Shown in pieces: positions 34,177-42,362 of a stretch of 64,000 nt of DNA. The translations under genes and the position numbers were made by a program. Within the stretch, counting starts at the first letter, position 1. Each line of letters begins with the position of its first letter. Source of the stretch: Bin87 sp965222895 (GTDB lineage Bacteria; Chloroflexota; Dehalococcoidia; Lucifugimonadales; UBA3495); assembly GCA_965222895.1 (NCBI GenBank), contig CBDCVB010000002.1, forward strand, positions 248,001-312,000, given 5' to 3'. Below the pieces are notes generated by a model. The model was not told the DNA's origin. It saw nothing but the letters and a program-made list of their open reading frames with translations, and searched no databases.

Positions 34177-35333
34177 ATGGTTGCGGAGAAATATGCGGTA
34201 CGGTTGTCGGTGGAAGATCAAGCCCAACTGGAGCGATTGATCCGTAGGGGCCAGCACTCGGCTCGGGTCATCAATCGGGCGCGCATCCTGCTCAAGACCG
34301 ACGAAGGGTGGAGCGCGTCCCAGGTGGCGGTGGCCCTGGATACGTCGCCGCGCACGGTGTTCCGCACCAAACGGCGGTATTCCGAGGAGGGGTTGGACGG
34401 TGTGCTGCACGACCATCCCCAAGCCAATCGGTATCGCAAGCTGGATGATCGAGGCGAAGCCCACCTGATTGCGTTGGCGTGCAGCGACGCCCCCGAAGGC
34501 CATGACCACTGGACTCTGCGGTTGCTGGCTGGCAAGGTAGTGGAACTGGGAGTGGTGGCGTCGCTATCCTACGAGACGGTGCGGCTGCGGCTGAAAAAAA
34601 ACACCCTGCAGCCCTGGCGAAAGCAGCAGTGGTGCATCCCCCGAGTGAACGGGGAGTTCGTGGCGGCCATGGAGGGCGTGCTGGACTTGTACGCCGAACC
34701 CTACGATCCCCAACGGCCGGTGGTGTGCTTTGACGAGACTTCCACCCAACTGCTGGCCGAGGTCAGGGCTCCGCAACCCGTCCGGCCGGGACGACCGCGG
34801 CGGCAGGACTACGAATATCGACGTGCCGGTACCCGCAACCTCTTCCTGACCTGCGAGCCACTGGCCGGCTGGCGGCACATGGCCATCACCGAGCGGCGCA
34901 CTATGCAGGACTTCGCCCACCGGATGCAGTGGCTGGTGGACGTGGTCTACCTCAATGCCCCAGTGGTCCGCGTGGTCCTCGACAACCTGAACACTCACCG
35001 CATGGCGTCCCGGTACGAGACCTTTCCAGCTGTCGAGGCCCGACGCATCGCCAAACGTCTGGAGTTGCACCACACGCCCAAACACGCCAGTTGGCTCAAT
35101 CCTGTCCTGAGCTTGCCGAAGGGATGGCAGAGATTGAATTCAGCGCGTTGAGCCGAGCCTGCCTCAGGGGGAGAAACCCCGACGCAGACGCTCTGCAACG
35201 CCAGATCACCGCCTACGAGACCGAGCGCAACGCAGCGGGCGTCACCATTAACTGGCGGTTCAGCACCGACGACGCCAGAAACAAACTCCATCGGTTTTAC
35301 CCATGCCCTACCAACTTGGAATTGAAGGGATAG
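34177..35333 (+). pseudogene. IS630-family transposase copy A, split by 23-bp insert
   Basis: From ATG 34177: helix-turn-helix region 'GWSASQVAVALDTSPRTVFR', then 'KLDDRGEAHLIALACSDAPE', and the DDE core 'RPVVCFDETSTQLLAE' and 'VVRVVLDNLNTH'. Here an A8 tract (near 34597) keeps N- and C-halves in one frame. At 35101-35123 an insert separates 'HASWLN' from the final catalytic motif 'MAEIEFS', shifting the frame; the remainder 'LSRACLRGRNPDADALQRQI' continues in another frame to 35333. The glutamate of the DDE triad is therefore not translated with the rest. The 3' end merges with copy B. Confidence 0.85.
35101..35123 (+). repeat. 23-bp GTCGAAGG-family half-unit inside IS630 copy A
   Basis: CCTGTCCTGAGCTTGCCGAA followed by GGG sits exactly between the codon for Asn of 'SWLN' and the ATG of 'MAEIE'. 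IS630 copy C has no insert at this point. Confidence 0.85.
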
Positions 35334-36451
35334 AGGCGATGCAGTTTGGCTCGGGCATCCTGGGTGGTGAACCGCCAGTTGATGGTGGCCCTCGCCGCAT
35401 TGCGCTCGGCCGCATAGGCGTTGATGGCTTGCTGCAGGGCAGTCTCGTCGGGATTACGCCCCTGGAGACAGGCCCGGGTCAACACGCTGAACTCGATCTC
35501 CGCCATCCTTCGGCAAGCTCAGGACAGGATTGAGCCAACTGGCGTGCTTGGGTGTGTGGTGAAACTCCAGCCGCTTCACGATGCGCCGGGCTTCGGCGGC
35601 GTCGCAGGTCTCATAGAGGGAAGCCATGCGGTGCGTGTTCAAATTGTCCAGAACCACCCGCACTACTGGGGCATCGGGGTAAGCCTCATCCACCAGCCAG
35701 CGCATCCGGTGGGCGCAGTCTTCCATAGTGCGGCGCTCGGTAATCGCCACGTGTCGCCAGCCCGCCAGGGGTTCGCAGGTCAGGAAGATGTTGCGCGTAC
35801 CGGCGCGGCGATATTCGTAATCCTGACGCCGCGGTGGTCCCGGTTGCACTGGGATGGGCGGCTTGGTGTCGGCCAGCAACTGGGTGGAAGTCTCATCAAA
35901 GCAGACCACTGGCCGGTCTGGGTCGTAGGGCTCAGCATGCAAGTCCAGCACGTCCTCCATCGCCGCCACGAATTCACCGCCTACTTTCGGGATGCACCAC
36001 TGCTGCTTCCGCCACGGCTGGGGGACGTTTTTTTGAGCCTCAACCGCACCGTCTCATGGGACAGGGACTCCACCAACCCCAACTCCACCACTCGGTCGGC
36101 CAGCAGCTGCAGGGTCCAGTGGTCGTGGCCAGCGGGCGCTGGGCTACACGCCAGGGCAATCAGGTGGGCCTCGCCCTTGTCGTCCAGCTTGCGATACCGG
36201 TTGGCCTGGACCCGGTCTTGGATGACTCCCGCCAATCCCTCCTCGGCGTACCGCCTTTTGGCCCGGTACACCGTACCCTTGGACACGTCCAAAGCGGCCG
36301 CCACCTGTGGTGCGTTCCATCCCTCAGCAACTTTAAGTAGAATGCGCGCCCGGGCGACGATGCGAGCCGAACTTTTGCCGCTACGTAGCAGTCGGCTCAG
36401 TTGCTCCCGCTCCTCCGGCGTCAACCGTACTGCGTATTGCTCCAGGGCCAT
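35297..36451 (-). pseudogene. IS630-family transposase copy B, frameshift site and 22-bp insert
   Basis: From ATG 36451: 'MALEQYAVRLTPEEREQLSR', HTH 'GWNAPQVAAALDVSKGTVYR', 'KLDDKGEAHLIALACSPAPA'. At 36028-36034 an A7 tract (T7 on the plus strand) puts the second half in the -1 frame ('VVCFDETSTQLLAD', 'VVRVVLDNLNTHRMAS'). At 35507-35528 a 22-bp insert separates 'HASWLN' from 'MAEIEFSVLTRACLQG'. The A7 shift could be programmed; the insert is not so easily bypassed, so the copy is scored as broken. Its stop lies within sequence derived from copy A. Confidence 0.85.
35507..35528 (-). repeat. 22-bp GTCGAAGG-family half-unit inside IS630 copy B
   Basis: On the minus strand CCTGTCCTGAGCTTGCCGAA plus GG, inserted at the same codon boundary (Asn|Met of 'SWLN|MAEIE') as in copy A but one base shorter. 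Confidence 0.85.
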
Positions 36452-36630
36452 GTTTGCCACACCTCCACACTACTCTATTTTGCAGTCAGCGTAGCATTTG
36501 TAGGCCTTTCACTAATACAACTTACAATACTGATTTGAACCAGTACTAGTACCGGTTCCAGATAGATTTGTAAGAATATGATAAGGCAGTCATACTTGGG
36601 TATGATCTTTCGGTGAGGAAGTGCCCAGCC

Positions 36631-37748
36631 ATGGCTGCCATCAAGTATAAAATCAAACTGACCGGGTCCGAACGGACCTGCCTCAATGAGGTTTCCCACC
36701 GGGGCAAGGCGCCGGTCCGCACCGTCAAGCGGGCGCTCGCGCTGCTCAAAGCGGACGAAGGACTTCGAGACCGTGAGATAGCCGATGTGCTATTGGTCAA
36801 CGCCGCTACTGTTGCCAGAGCGCGGAAGCGGTACGTGGAGGAAGGACTTGAGGCCGCCATTAACGACAGACCGCGGCCGGGCCGGGAGCGCAAGCTGGAC
36901 GGCAAGCAGGAAGCCCACCTGATCGCCTTCGCGTGCAGCGCAGCGCCCCAAGGACACACGCACTGGACGCTCCAGTTGCTGGCTGGCAAGGTGGTGGAGT
37001 TGGAGTTTGCTGAGAGCATCTCCCTGGAGACGGTGCGCCAGATACTCAAAAAAATGAACCCAAGCCCTGGAAGAAGAAAGAGTGGTGTATCCCCAAGGTG
37101 AGCGGGGAGTTCGTGGCACGGATGGAGGACCTGCTGGACTTGTACCACGCAGAGTACAACCCGGAGCGTCCGGTAGTGTGTTTCGACGAGACCGCCAGGC
37201 AATTGACCGGGGAGGTGAGGCCGCCCATCAAGGCCAAGCCCGGACGGGTGGAACGCTATGACACTGAGTACCAGCGAAACGGGACCCGGAACTTGTTCCT
37301 GTTCTGCGAGCCGAAGGGCGGCTGGAGACATGTCGAAGTGACCGGGCGCCGCACTGCCGTGGACTTCGCGCATCAGATGAAGTGGCTGGTGGACAGCGCA
37401 TACCCTGACGCAGAGGTGATCAGGCTGGTCCTGGACAATCTCAATACCCACAAGTCGGGCTCGCTCTACGAAGCGTTTGAGCCATCCGAAGCCCGGCGCA
37501 TCGCCCAACGGCTGGAGTTTCATTACACTCCCACGCATGGCAGCTGGCTGAACATGGCTGAGATCGAGTTGAGCGTATTCAGCAGACCGTGTCTGGACCG
37601 CCGTATCGGCGATGCAGCGTTGCTGAGACGGGAGGTCGCGGCGCTCGAACGCGAGCGCAACGAGGCCGCCGCCATCATAGACTGGCGGTTCTCCACCCAA
37701 GACGCTCGCAGTAAGCTCAAACATGTATATCCAATAGAATTAAATTGA
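36631..37748 (+). CDS. IS630-family transposase, orfA-orfB joined by -1 frameshift
   Basis: orfA runs from ATG 36631 to 37101: 'MAAIKYKIKLTGSERTCLNE', HTH 'DREIADVLLVNAATVARARK', 'QEAHLIAFACSAAPQGHTHW'. At the A7 tract 37048-37054 a slip of -1 joins it to orfB, which continues 'EPKPWKKKEWCIPKVSGEF' and carries the full DDE triad: 'VVCFDETARQLTGE', 'IRLVLDNLNTHKSG' and 'GSWLNMAEIELSVFSR'. Together ~372 residues, the normal IS630 size. Unlike copies A and B there is no insert before MAEIE. With intact ends this is the one IS630 here likely to be active. Confidence 0.88.
37048..37054 (+). promoter_or_regulatory. A7 slippery site for -1 frameshifting in IS630
   Basis: Seven A residues in 'ctc aaa aaa atg' context; slipping back one base converts the early-terminating frame into the catalytic frame. 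The same tract is A7 in copy B and A8 (in-frame fusion) in copy A. Confidence 0.7.
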
Positions 37749-37883
37749 AACGGTACTAGCGCCCCGAAAGGAGCGCAGTTTTTGTTGGCACAGGCCTACC
37801 TGATTAACGACAATTAGTCCTGCCGGTAGCGTCGACTATTTTTGCCGGTCGTGATGGGGTAATCATTCGGTACGGAGGTACCG

Positions 37884-39416
37884 TTGATTACAGACCGACA
37901 AGTCAGGCTATTGAGGCAGAAACGTACGGAAGGCAAGACACAGGAAACGGCGGCCGCCAAGGCTGGGATGAGCGTGCGTTCGGCGCGCAAGTGGCAGAGT
38001 GGTCCGTTGCCGTCGGCGACGAAACCAGAGCATCGATGGCGCACTCGGCCCGACCCCTTCGACGGGGTGTGGGAGGATGAGATTGAGCCGCTGCTGCGGA
38101 GCGATCCGGCTGGCAAGCTGAAGGCGACGACAATTATCGACTGGCTGGAGGAGCAGCACCCCGGGCGGTTCAGCGCGTCCCAGCTGCGCACGCTGCAACG
38201 ACGATTACAAGCCCTTCGACAGGCTCAGGAGGAGGGCGCTGCACGGTCCGGAGCGGGAGGTGTACTTCCCTCAGGAGCATCCGCCAGGTGCATCCGCCGG
38301 GTCGTGAGGCCCAGTTTGACTTCACCCACTGCGGGGAACTCAAGGTGACCATCGTCGGCCAGCCCTACCCCCACCTGCTGTTCCAGCTGATTCTCAGCCA
38401 CTCGGGGTGGCGTTACGCGGAGATCGCCGCCGGCGAGACCTTCCTGGGCCTTGCAGCAGGGATTGCAGAATGCCCTCTGGGCTCTGGGCGGCGTCCCCCA
38501 GATACTGCGCAGCGACAATACCTCGGCTGCCGCCCACGAGGTGAAACACAGCCACAGCCGCGCCCTTAACGACAACTACGCCGCGCTGCTGGACCACTAC
38601 GGCCTCCGCTCCACCCGCATCAATCGCGGCCAGAGCCATGAAAACGGCGTCGCCGAGCACGCCCACTACCGCTTGAAGGACGCCATCGACCAGGCCCTCA
38701 TCCTGCGGGGCAGCCGCGATTTCGACACCGCCGACGACTACGCCGGCTTCGTCCGGCAGATGGTGGAGAGACACAATCGCCTGGTACAGGGGAAGCTGGA
38801 GCAGGAAATGGCTTGCCTAAGACCCCTGCCGCCAGCTCCGGTGCCGGAATACGTCAACTACCAGTCCAGGGTGCGCAAGTGGAGCACCATCCAGGCAGCC
38901 AAGCGGACCTACAGCGTCCCCTCCCGTCTCATCGGCAAGGAGGTGCAGATCCGTCTGTACGCCGACTGGGTGGCAGTGTACTACAAGGGCCACCTGGTGG
39001 AACGCATGGAGCGCGTGAGTGGTGAGCGGGAAGCCCACGTCAATTACCGCCACGTCATCGGCTCGCTGGTGCGCAAGCCCGGAGCCTTCGCCCGCTACCG
39101 CTTCCGCGAGCAGCTGTTTCCCACCAGGCACTTCCGCCTCGCCTACGACGCGCTGCGTGGATGGCGCGGTGAACGGGCCGACGTGGAGTACGTGCGTATT
39201 CTGCACCTGGCGGCGACCACCATGGCAGCCACGGTGGACAGCGCCCTGGCGTTGCTGCTGGAGGCGGGTGAGTCCTTCGACTACGCCGAGGTGCGGGACC
39301 TGGCCGAGCCCAAACCACCGGAAGCCCCGGTGCTGGTCTGGTCCGGGAAGCCGGACCTGAAAGTCTACGACCGCCTGCTCACGGGCAGCCTGGCCGCGGC
39401 GGGGGTGTGCGCATGA
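37884..39416 (+). pseudogene. istA: IS21 transposase IstA, three frame disruptions
   Basis: N-terminus 'ITDRQVRLLRQKRTEGKTQE' with the HTH 'TAAAKAGMSVRSARKWQSG'. Disruptions: (1) a ~20-bp GTCGAAGG-family insert at 38213-38232 inside 'LQRRLQA(W)RALHGPE'; (2) a 13-bp tandem duplication gcatccgcc(a/g)ggt at 38277-38302; (3) an extra G near 38447, between 'GETFLGL' and 'QQGLQNALWALGG'. The rest is well kept: 'REAQFDFTHCGELKV', 'ILRSDNTSAAAHEV', 'GQSHENGVAEHAHYRLKDAI' and the C-terminal beta-barrel. The D, D, E residues are present but in different frames, so no full IstA can be made. Confidence 0.88.
38213..38232 (-). repeat. GTCGAAGG-family half-unit inside istA
   Basis: CCTTCGACAGGCTCAGGA plus GG, the reverse complement of the half-unit in IS630 copies A and B, inserted at a codon for Trp/Arg in istA. 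Orientation is opposite to the host gene. Confidence 0.75.
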
Positions 39417-40189
39417 TGGACACCGTGATCATGCAGGAACGCATCGGCCAGCTGTGCGGCCAATTCAAGCTGCCCACGGTAGCTGCGGAGACGGTGGCCC
39501 GTTTCACCGCCGCTGGACACGGCGATGCCCTGGCAACTTTCCTGGAAGTACTGGAACAGGAAGCTGAGGATCGCCGCCACCAGCGCGTCACCCGGCTACG
39601 CCGGGAGTCCAGGCTGCCCTCGGGCAAGACCTGGGAGACCTTCGAGCACAATCGGGTCCCCCTGGCGCTACGCCAGCAACTTGACCAACTGGCCCAGGGC
39701 AGCTTCGTCGAGCGCGGCGTCAACGTGCTGGCCTTCGGTCTGCCCGGCACCGGCAAGACCCACGCCCGGTGCGCCCTGGGCCACCACTTGGTGGAAGGCG
39801 GCCATTCCGTCTTCTTCGTACCGGCCTACCGCCTGGTGCAGGAACTCCTCGTCGCCAAACGCGACCTGGATCTGCCCCGGCGACTGCGCAAGCTGGACAA
39901 CTTCGACTTCCTCCTCCTCGACGACCTGGGCTACCTGCACCAGGGCGCCGAGGAGTCCGAGGTCCTCTTCACCCTGATCGCCGAACGCTACGAACGGAGG
40001 TCGTTGGGCATCACGTCCAACCTGGTCTTTTCGGAGTGGGAACGCATCTTTGCCAACCCCATGGCCACCGCTGCGGCCATCGACCGGGTGGTCCATCACT
40101 CCGTCATCCTGGAGTTTGACGTCCCCAGCTACCGCACCAACGCTGCCCAACGACAGGGCCAGGCCGAGGAGGTGAACCGGCAAAACTAG
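39413..40189 (+). CDS. istB: IS21 helper ATPase IstB
   Basis: 258 residues from ATG 39413, whose first bases overlap the istA stop (ATGA); GTG at 39407 is also in frame. Initiator-like AAA+ ATPase: Walker A 'FGLPGTGKTHA', Walker B 'FDFLLLDDLGYLHQG', sensor I 'GITSNLVFSEWERIF' and C-terminal 'AAIDRVVHHSVILEFDVPSY'. IstB delivers IstA to target DNA. The frame is intact, in contrast to istA, and could serve another IS21 copy in trans. The last bases enter the terminal repeat. Confidence 0.93.
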   Translation: MMDTVIMQERIGQLCGQFKLPTVAAETVARFTAAGHGDALATFLEVLEQEAEDRRHQRVTRLRRESRLPSGKTWETFEHNRVPLALRQQLDQLAQGSFVERGVNVLAFGLPGTGKTHARCALGHHLVEGGHSVFFVPAYRLVQELLVAKRDLDLPRRLRKLDNFDFLLLDDLGYLHQGAEESEVLFTLIAERYERRSLGITSNLVFSEWERIFANPMATAAAIDRVVHHSVILEFDVPSYRTNAAQRQGQAEEVNRQN

Positions 40190-40210
40190 TTGACGCTAAA
40201 CCGGCAAGAA

Positions 40211-40464
40211 TGCTTGGCGCTCACAGTAGTAGATAACCTGTGCCCTTTCTTCCTCGAAACGGAGCTTAAGCCTTCTTGTTCCGCTGCGTGTGCGTCGGGC
40301 GGAAGGTGGTAGAAGAAATCGACTTGGTGTTTGACCTCAATGAAGGCAGCCTCCAACCCTCGTAGCGCCCTGCGTACCGGCGTGAAGTCTGGACAAAAGG
40401 CTTTAATCTCCCGATTCAGGCGAACTTCCAATTGAGTATCTCCGGCTATTGGCGGGTCATCCAA
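40211..40464 (-). pseudogene. CYTH-domain (class IV adenylyl cyclase/triphosphatase-like) gene, cut by IS21
   Basis: From the start at 40464: 'LEVRLNREIKAFCPDFTPVR', 'RGLEAAFIEVKHQVDFFYHL', which is the ExExK-type N-terminal strand and following core of CYTH proteins. A one-base deletion near 40270 shifts the frame; in the corrected frame the sequence reads 'LKLRFEEERAQVIYYCERQ', again typical CYTH. The gene then runs into the IS21 right terminus, and I do not find its 3' half on the other side. The intact protein would be a metal-dependent triphosphate tunnel enzyme. Confidence 0.75.
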
Positions 40465-40640
40465 TAATACCGTTAAAAGAAGTGGCCTGCGCCGCCGACC
40501 CCTTGCTGCTATTCATGATGAGCCATTTGACCAGGCAGAAGCGGTTACCCCGGCAGGGCTCAGTTTCCTGCCCGTCGTTAATAGTGCGATTAGCCCCGGA
40601 GTGATACCATCGGGCTATCATATTTGAGGAGGCGTTTATC

Positions 40641-41486
40641 ATGGATATCGGAGTAACTGCCCGGGCTTCCAGCGATTCGATTGACCCGGCAGAACTGGCG
40701 AAACGAGCCGAAGAACTTGGGTTTGAGTCGTTCTGGCTGCCGGAGCACCCCATTGTGCCCGTCCACACCAATTCCAGATATGGCGGTACGCCGGACGGTT
40801 CGATACCCCCGTCCATGGCCGACATCGGCGACCCGCTGATTGCCCTGGCGCGGGCGTCGGCGGCTACTACTACCATCAAACTGGGTACCAGCATCAGCCT
40901 GGTTCCCGAACACAACCCGATCATGCAGGCCAAACAGATTGCCACGTTGGACAAATTCTCCGGAGGCAGGTTCCTGTTTGGCATCGGCGCGGGTTGGCTA
41001 CAGGAAGAAACCGAAATAATGGGGGGCGATTTCCAACACCGCTGGGGACAGACCAGGGAAGCGATTCTGGCGATGAAAGAACTGTGGACCAAGGATGAAG
41101 CCGAGTTCCACGGGCGCTATTTCGACTTTCCGCCGGTGAAGTGCTCGCCCAAACCGGTTCAGAAGCCCCACCCGCCGGTTTTGTTGGGCGGCTATGCTGC
41201 CAACGTGTTCAAACGGGTGGTGGCCTGGGGCGATGGCTGGATGCCGGTGCGCGTTACGGAAGAGCAGGTCAGGGCGGGTCGAGCGACCATGGATGAGTTG
41301 GCCGAAGCCGCCGGCAGAGACCCGAATACCATTCAGCTGATAGTCTCCAACGTCGCGCCGGACCGGGAAGTCATCGCCGGATACGAATCGGCCGGGGCCA
41401 ACCGCGTGACCGTCGCGCTGCCGCCCGAGGCCGGTTCCGAAGGAATCGCGGAGCTGGAGCGCCTGGCGGACCAGGTGTTCGGCTAG
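40641..41486 (+). CDS. LLM-class F420-dependent oxidoreductase
   Basis: 281 residues, strong ribosome site (tgaggaggcgtttatc). 'MDIGVTARASSDSIDPAELA', 'LGFESFWLPEHPIVPVHTNS', 'TIKLGTSISLVPEHNPIMQA' and 'FSGGRFLFGIGAGWLQEE' follow the F420-dependent LLM pattern (compare Rv2161c-like and F420-G6PDH-like proteins). The C-terminal half, 'PVLLGGYAANVFKRVVAWGD', 'WMPVRVTEEQVRAGRATMDE', is usual. Substrate unknown. Its TAG shares one base with the GTG of the next small gene. Confidence 0.9.
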   Translation: MDIGVTARASSDSIDPAELAKRAEELGFESFWLPEHPIVPVHTNSRYGGTPDGSIPPSMADIGDPLIALARASAATTTIKLGTSISLVPEHNPIMQAKQIATLDKFSGGRFLFGIGAGWLQEETEIMGGDFQHRWGQTREAILAMKELWTKDEAEFHGRYFDFPPVKCSPKPVQKPHPPVLLGGYAANVFKRVVAWGDGWMPVRVTEEQVRAGRATMDELAEAAGRDPNTIQLIVSNVAPDREVIAGYESAGANRVTVALPPEAGSEGIAELERLADQVFG

Positions 41487-41806
41487 TGTCCCAAAGCGGC
41501 GAACAAACGCCCCACGTGGACATCGCTGCCTGGTGGCTGTTGCGCGGCCAGAACGATGGCGACCACTGGGCGGTGAACGAATCCGACACGGGCGAATTGA
41601 TTGTCTGGGCCGATATTTCCGACTTCGAGCACTACATGGGGCAACTTCCGTTCCCCTACCACAACGCGGCGGCGGTGCAACTGTACGAAGCCGCCAGGTC
41701 GGACGCCTCGGCCCATGGCATCACCTTTGACCACCAGCGCTACGTGGGCGGATTCCTGGAAGCCGTATACGACGTGTGCCGGACGCGCCTGGGATTGGAC
41801 CGCTGA
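41486..41806 (+). CDS. small uncharacterised protein coupled to LLM enzyme
   Basis: 106 residues from GTG, which shares its first base with the stop of the LLM gene. Sequence is acidic and Trp/His/Tyr-rich: 'DIAAWWLLRGQNDGDHWAVN', 'LIVWADISDFEHYMGQLPFP', 'VGGFLEAVYDVCRTRLGLD'. I do not recognise a family. Overlapping translation suggests that it acts with the LLM enzyme, perhaps as a structural or flavin-delivery partner, but that is speculation. Convergent with the VOC gene; a duplicated 'ctcataccaaa' lies between them. Confidence 0.65.
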   Translation: MSQSGEQTPHVDIAAWWLLRGQNDGDHWAVNESDTGELIVWADISDFEHYMGQLPFPYHNAAAVQLYEAARSDASAHGITFDHQRYVGGFLEAVYDVCRTRLGLDR

Positions 41807-41844
41807 CCGCGCGGCAGCCCCCTGCCTTCGCTCTCATACCAAAC

Positions 41845-42321
41845 TCATACCAAATTGCTATCGACCGGAGCTGGGGGGCGTTCCAGCAACTCCAGCCAGT
41901 TGCCGTCCGGGTCCTGCATATAGCAACCCTTGCTGGCCGCCGGGTACACCGGGTTGGGTCGCATCGCCGGCGGACTCACAAACCGCACACCCTGGCCGGA
42001 CAGCTCTCGGTAAAAGGCGTCCAGGTCGTCCACGATGACGCCCAGGTGAGATGCCCCTACCTGGTTCCGCTTGGGGAGCTCGACGGCATCGCCCGGTGGG
42101 TTGAGGTATTGGATGAGCTCCACCGAGTGGCGCAGGTCCCCCACTCCGAGATAAACGATGTGCAACCTGGCATCTGGGTAACCCACCAATTCGGAGATGA
42201 ACTCCCCCTCCAGTATCTGGTCCCGTTCCTCACGCAGACCCAGCAGGTCCCGATAGAAGGCCAGGGAACGCTGCATATCGCTCACCACGAATCCGGTGTG
42301 ATTCATCCACTCAACTTCCAT
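41845..42321 (-). CDS. VOC-family dioxygenase/glyoxalase-like protein
   Basis: 158 residues from the ATG at 42321, preceded by 'gggaggttgacgtta'; an extended frame to 42441 is unlikely. Two beta-alpha-beta-beta-beta modules: 'MNHTGFVVSDMQRSLAFYRD' with the first His ligand, 'ASHLGVIVDDLDAFYRELSG' with the second, and the acidic ligand in 'MQDPDGNWLELLERP'. VOC metalloenzymes include extradiol dioxygenases, glyoxalase I and epimerases. It lies 41 bp downstream of the GMC gene and probably shares its transcript. Confidence 0.88.
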   Translation of the reverse strand: MEVEWMNHTGFVVSDMQRSLAFYRDLLGLREERDQILEGEFISELVGYPDARLHIVYLGVGDLRHSVELIQYLNPPGDAVELPKRNQVGASHLGVIVDDLDAFYRELSGQGVRFVSPPAMRPNPVYPAASKGCYMQDPDGNWLELLERPPAPVDSNLV

Positions 42322-42362
42322 TAACGTCAACCTCCCTGGGCGTCCGCCGTTAGCAACCCTCG

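Larger units (their letters stand above)
34081..36548. mobile_element. two IS630-family copies fused tail to tail
   Basis: Outer ends are both left termini: TAGTACTGAGTCAAAC at 34081 and, inverted, TAGTACTGGTTCAAATC ending at 36548. The transposase genes point toward each other and their last codons overlap at 35297-35333. The right terminal repeats (expected GGTACTA) are absent from the junction. The whole is an imperfect ~1.2-kb inverted duplication. Confidence 0.75.
36547..37758 (+). mobile_element. IS630-family element, copy C, intact ends
   Basis: Bounded by TAGTACCGGTTCCA on the left and TGAAACGGTACTA on the right (inverted TAGTACCGTTTCA), with the TA target dinucleotide at both edges (36547-36548 and 37757-37758). 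It abuts the outer terminus of copy B, sharing that TA, so one element inserted at the very end of the other. Confidence 0.85.
37817..40210 (+). mobile_element. IS21-family element
   Basis: Left end TCCTGCCGGTAGCGTCGACT with an internal TTTTTGCCGGTC; right end, inverted, TTCTTGCCGGTTTAGCGTCA with internal TTTTGCCGGTT. These are the long, doubly repeated termini usual for IS21. It encodes istA (broken) and istB (intact) and interrupts a CYTH-domain gene on the right. Confidence 0.85.

Noticed and set aside
36546..37724. 392-codon minus-strand frame opposite IS630 copy C
   Set aside because: It bridges the frameshift on the other strand, but its sequence is the mirror of transposase codons with no own motifs.
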